A model generated the notes under the pieces. It saw only the letters and a list, made by a program, of their open reading frames with translations, did not search any database and was not told the origin of the DNA. 64,000 nucleotides of DNA from Catalinimonas alkaloidigena (GTDB taxonomy: Bacteria; Bacteroidota; Bacteroidia; Cytophagales; Flexibacteraceae), in assembly GCF_900100765.1 (NCBI RefSeq), contig NZ_FNFO01000002.1, positions 62,001-126,000 on the forward strand, written 5' to 3'. The position numbers and the translations under genes are program-made. Below are positions 62,304 through 64,000 of this stretch, piece by piece (position 1 is the stretch's first letter; each line of letters begins with the position of its first letter).

Positions 62304-62885
62304 TTATAAACCTGCCCTCCGCATTTCTTCGTACAGCCAGATGCGGGTCACCGTCCATTTCCGTTTTACCGTAGCGGGCGACAGCCCTAGTACCCCCGCA
62401 GTCTCCTCGATGGTAAGGCCGATGTAAAAACGGCATTCCACCAGCTTGCCCCGTTGCGGATCGGCTTGTTCCAGCCGCCGTAGCACGTCCTCCAGGCAAA
62501 GAATATGTTCTGACGTTTCGTCCGAAATATCAATGTCAAAATCCTGCAGGGAGAATTTGCGCACGTGGCCGCCCCGTTTGTTGCTCAGCTTCTGGCGGGC
62601 GTAGTCCACCAGAATGTGGCGCATCGCCTTGGCCGCTACGCCCATAAAATGCCTGTGACTCTGCCAGCCGGGCTGTTCTTGCTGAACCAGCTTCAGGTAA
62701 GCCTCGTGTACCAAGGCCGTGGTTTGTAGCGTCTCCGACCCGGTCACATGAAACCGGGCGTTGTGCGCTGCCTGCTTTAGTTGTTGGTAGACAACGGGGA
62801 AGAGTTGATCGTAAGCCACCCGGTCGCCTTCGTTCACCTGTCGTAATAGCTGAGTAACCAGCCCGGAAGCAACTACTTGTTCCAT
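62304..62885 (-). CDS. ECF-type RNA polymerase sigma factor, kinase-linked group
   Basis: A 193-residue sigma-70 family factor. Region 2 includes DRVAYDQLFPVVYQQLKQAA, seen as VAYDQLFPVVYQQLKQ, and HFMGVAAKAMRHILVDYAR; region 4 carries VECRFYIGLTIEETAGVLGLSPATVKRKW, seen as LTIEETAGVLGLSPATVKR. The LVHEAYLKLV and RHILVDYARQK segments are typical of the TIGR02999-type group often encoded beside Ser/Thr kinases rather than anti-sigma factors. There is no anti-sigma gene here. It is first in an operon with the kinase and a small exported protein. In the related ECF43 case of Vibrio, the partner kinase activates the sigma factor by phosphorylation. Confidence 0.92.
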   Translation of the reverse strand: MEQVVASGLVTQLLRQVNEGDRVAYDQLFPVVYQQLKQAAHNARFHVTGSETLQTTALVHEAYLKLVQQEQPGWQSHRHFMGVAAKAMRHILVDYARQKLSNKRGGHVRKFSLQDFDIDISDETSEHILCLEDVLRRLEQADPQRGKLVECRFYIGLTIEETAGVLGLSPATVKRKWTVTRIWLYEEMRRAGL

Positions 62886-63187
62886 ACCGCATCAAGAATT
62901 AAGTAGAGTTAAAGGGTGATCACTGTGTGTGATCGGCGGGGAGGAAAAATTGTAAAGTACCCGCTCTATGAGGCATCACGGAAACTTTCAACAGACTGGC
63001 TCATGAAGTGGTAAAATAAATATTATTTTAATGCATGTCAATCTATTTGGTTGGTTGTCAGGCAATTGTGTAAAATATAATTTGGTGCCAGGGGAGGAGA
63101 CGCGCACCGTTCTGGCTGAGCTGGTGCGGCACGGATAGCCGCGGAACCATCGCTGCCCTTGACCTGATCTTTGTACTTTGGCACTCT
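62886..63187. other. AT-rich divergent control region
   Basis: A 302-base gap between the sigma factor gene and the MscS-type channel gene. G+C drops clearly at 63000-63080. It contains the AT palindrome listed below. Close to the channel start, TACTTTG (63175-63181) is a one-base-short variant of TAnnTTTG, 7 bases before the ATG. Nothing else was found. Confidence 0.5.
63012..63030. promoter_or_regulatory. AT palindrome TAAAATAA-ATA-TTATTTTA
   Basis: Perfect eight-base inverted arms around ATA, in the control region upstream of the sigma factor-kinase operon. It could be an operator, but AT-rich palindromes also arise by chance. Confidence 0.35.
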
Positions 63188-64000
63188 ATGAATGAACCTA
63201 CTTCGTACAGCGACGATTTTATGCCGGACGACGAGCGCAAAACGACCGCTTCGCCGTCGCCCGCCGCCGCCTCCGCTGCGTCGCATACGGCCACCTGGCT
63301 GACCGTCCTGGGAGTCGGGGTGCTGGCCATCGCTTTCATCGTCATCGAAACCCGCCTGGTGTCTTTACCCGAAACGGCCGAAGGATTTGCCAAGAAAATT
63401 CTTCAGGGGGGCGCGTTGGCGCTGCTGTTTCTGGTGCTGCGTCGGCTCCTGAAGGGAGCGCTGTCGCGACAGGTCGTCGACGCGTCCGTACGGTTCAACC
63501 TGGAGCGGGTGCTGGACTTGACGCTGGGGCTGGTTCTGTTTTTTGTGCTGATGACGCTCCTGTTCTCCGACTGGTACACGGCGGCGGTGTCGCTTGGGTT
63601 GTTGTCGGTGATCCTCGGGTTCGCGCTGCAAACGCCCATCACGAGCTTTATCGGCTGGATCTACATTCTGGTGCGGAAGTCGTTTCGGGTGGGCGACCGC
63701 ATTCGGGTGGGCGACATCACGGGCGACGTTATTGACCTGAGCTACCTGGATACGACCATTCTGGAGGTGCGGGGCGATTACCTGACGGGCGACCACCCGA
63801 GCGGACGGATCATTAAATTTCCGAACCTGACGGTGTTGAGCGAAGCGGTTTATAACTACACCACCATTTCGTACCCGTTCATCTGGAACGAGATCAAGGT
63901 GCAACTGGCGTATCAGAGCGACCTGGAACTGGTGACGCGCCTCATGACCGAAGTGGTGGAGCGCGAACTGGGGCCCGCCCTGCAGGAACGCCTGACCGCC
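63188..64000 (+). CDS. MscS-family mechanosensitive channel, 5' part
   Basis: The frame opens at ATG 63188 and is still open at the window end after 271 codons. After a 35-residue acidic/alanine-rich cytosolic start come hydrophobic helices at about 37-53, 71-85 and 103-120. A pore helix with LGLLSVILGFALQTPITSF follows, then the MscS beta-domain signature FRVGDRIRVGDITGDV and a KFPNLTVLSEAVYNYT segment. This is the small-conductance channel family that opens under membrane tension and lets solutes out during osmotic downshock. The C-terminal vestibule continues beyond the window. Confidence 0.9.
   Translation, partial: MNEPTSYSDDFMPDDERKTTASPSPAAASAASHTATWLTVLGVGVLAIAFIVIETRLVSLPETAEGFAKKILQGGALALLFLVLRRLLKGALSRQVVDASVRFNLERVLDLTLGLVLFFVLMTLLFSDWYTAAVSLGLLSVILGFALQTPITSFIGWIYILVRKSFRVGDRIRVGDITGDVIDLSYLDTTILEVRGDYLTGDHPSGRIIKFPNLTVLSEAVYNYTTISYPFIWNEIKVQLAYQSDLELVTRLMTEVVERELGPALQERLTA

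Noticed and set aside
59646-62885. Anti-phage defence system based on a Ser/Thr kinase
   Set aside because: The kinase is a membrane TPR receptor type paired with an ECF sigma factor, with no nuclease, ATPase or other defence component nearby.

Overview
The window reads as chromosomal DNA of a GC-rich member of the Bacteroidota, most likely order Cytophagales. The evidence is a 3,432-residue secreted protein ending in a type IX secretion (T9SS) sorting domain, Bat-type VWA/TPR genes, GSCFA, DUF3857, DUF2911 and DUF6438 proteins, and TAnnTTTG-type promoters with few Shine-Dalgarno signals. G+C looks close to 60% by eye over most of the window. It falls to about 45-50% at 54.6-56.3 kb and is somewhat lowered at 58.9-62.9 kb. 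No rRNA, IS element, prophage or CRISPR array was seen; there is one tRNA.

Layout. 0-17 kb is mostly housekeeping: a cut-off flavin oxidase, CsaA-like tRNA-binding protein, GluQ-RS, a DUF3857 protein with a degenerate transglutaminase site, PBP1C, a queuosine-precursor transporter, RNase Z, a STAS protein, PurC, a MORN-repeat protein, a thiolase, a short Bat operon (VWA + two TPR/Gln-rich proteins) and tRNA-Ser(GCU). 17.2-27.5 kb is one giant T9SS cargo protein with SBBP, CARDB, Fn3/PKD-like, collagen-like and Cys-rich segments. 28.1-33.6 kb is a carbohydrate locus: an AraC regulator divergent from PfkB kinase - GMC oxidoreductase - Gfo/Idh/MocA oxidoreductase - AgaI-like sugar-phosphate isomerase/deaminase. 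This is the best candidate for an undescribed pathway.

33.6-43.2 kb holds a DUF2911 lipoprotein, an alpha/beta hydrolase with an aspartate nucleophile, a QorB-like SDR divergent from an HxlR redox regulator, endonuclease IV coupled to a molybdenum-carrier-like protein, two GNAT proteins, an arsenic operon (arsR-arsM-arsC) with two matching operators, two short tandem repeats and a ZIP transporter. 43.5-46.6 kb is a translationally coupled pair: a TPR sensor with a histidine-kinase dimerisation domain but no ATPase domain, and a secreted Ig-like (OmpL47-type) repeat protein.

46.6-51.4 kb is a TetR-controlled tripartite efflux operon (TolC, HlyD/EmrA, EmrB) with a clear palindromic operator. 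51.6-54.5 kb carries redox genes: aldo/keto reductase, a reduced VKOR-like protein, a DUF202 protein and an MsrB-MsrA fusion. 54.6-63 kb is lower in GC and less conserved: a possible glycosidase-like secreted protein, lipoproteins, GSCFA and an ECF sigma factor next to a Ser/Thr kinase with TPRs. The window ends inside an MscS-type channel gene. All calls rest on reading the sequence and remembered family motifs; no search was run.
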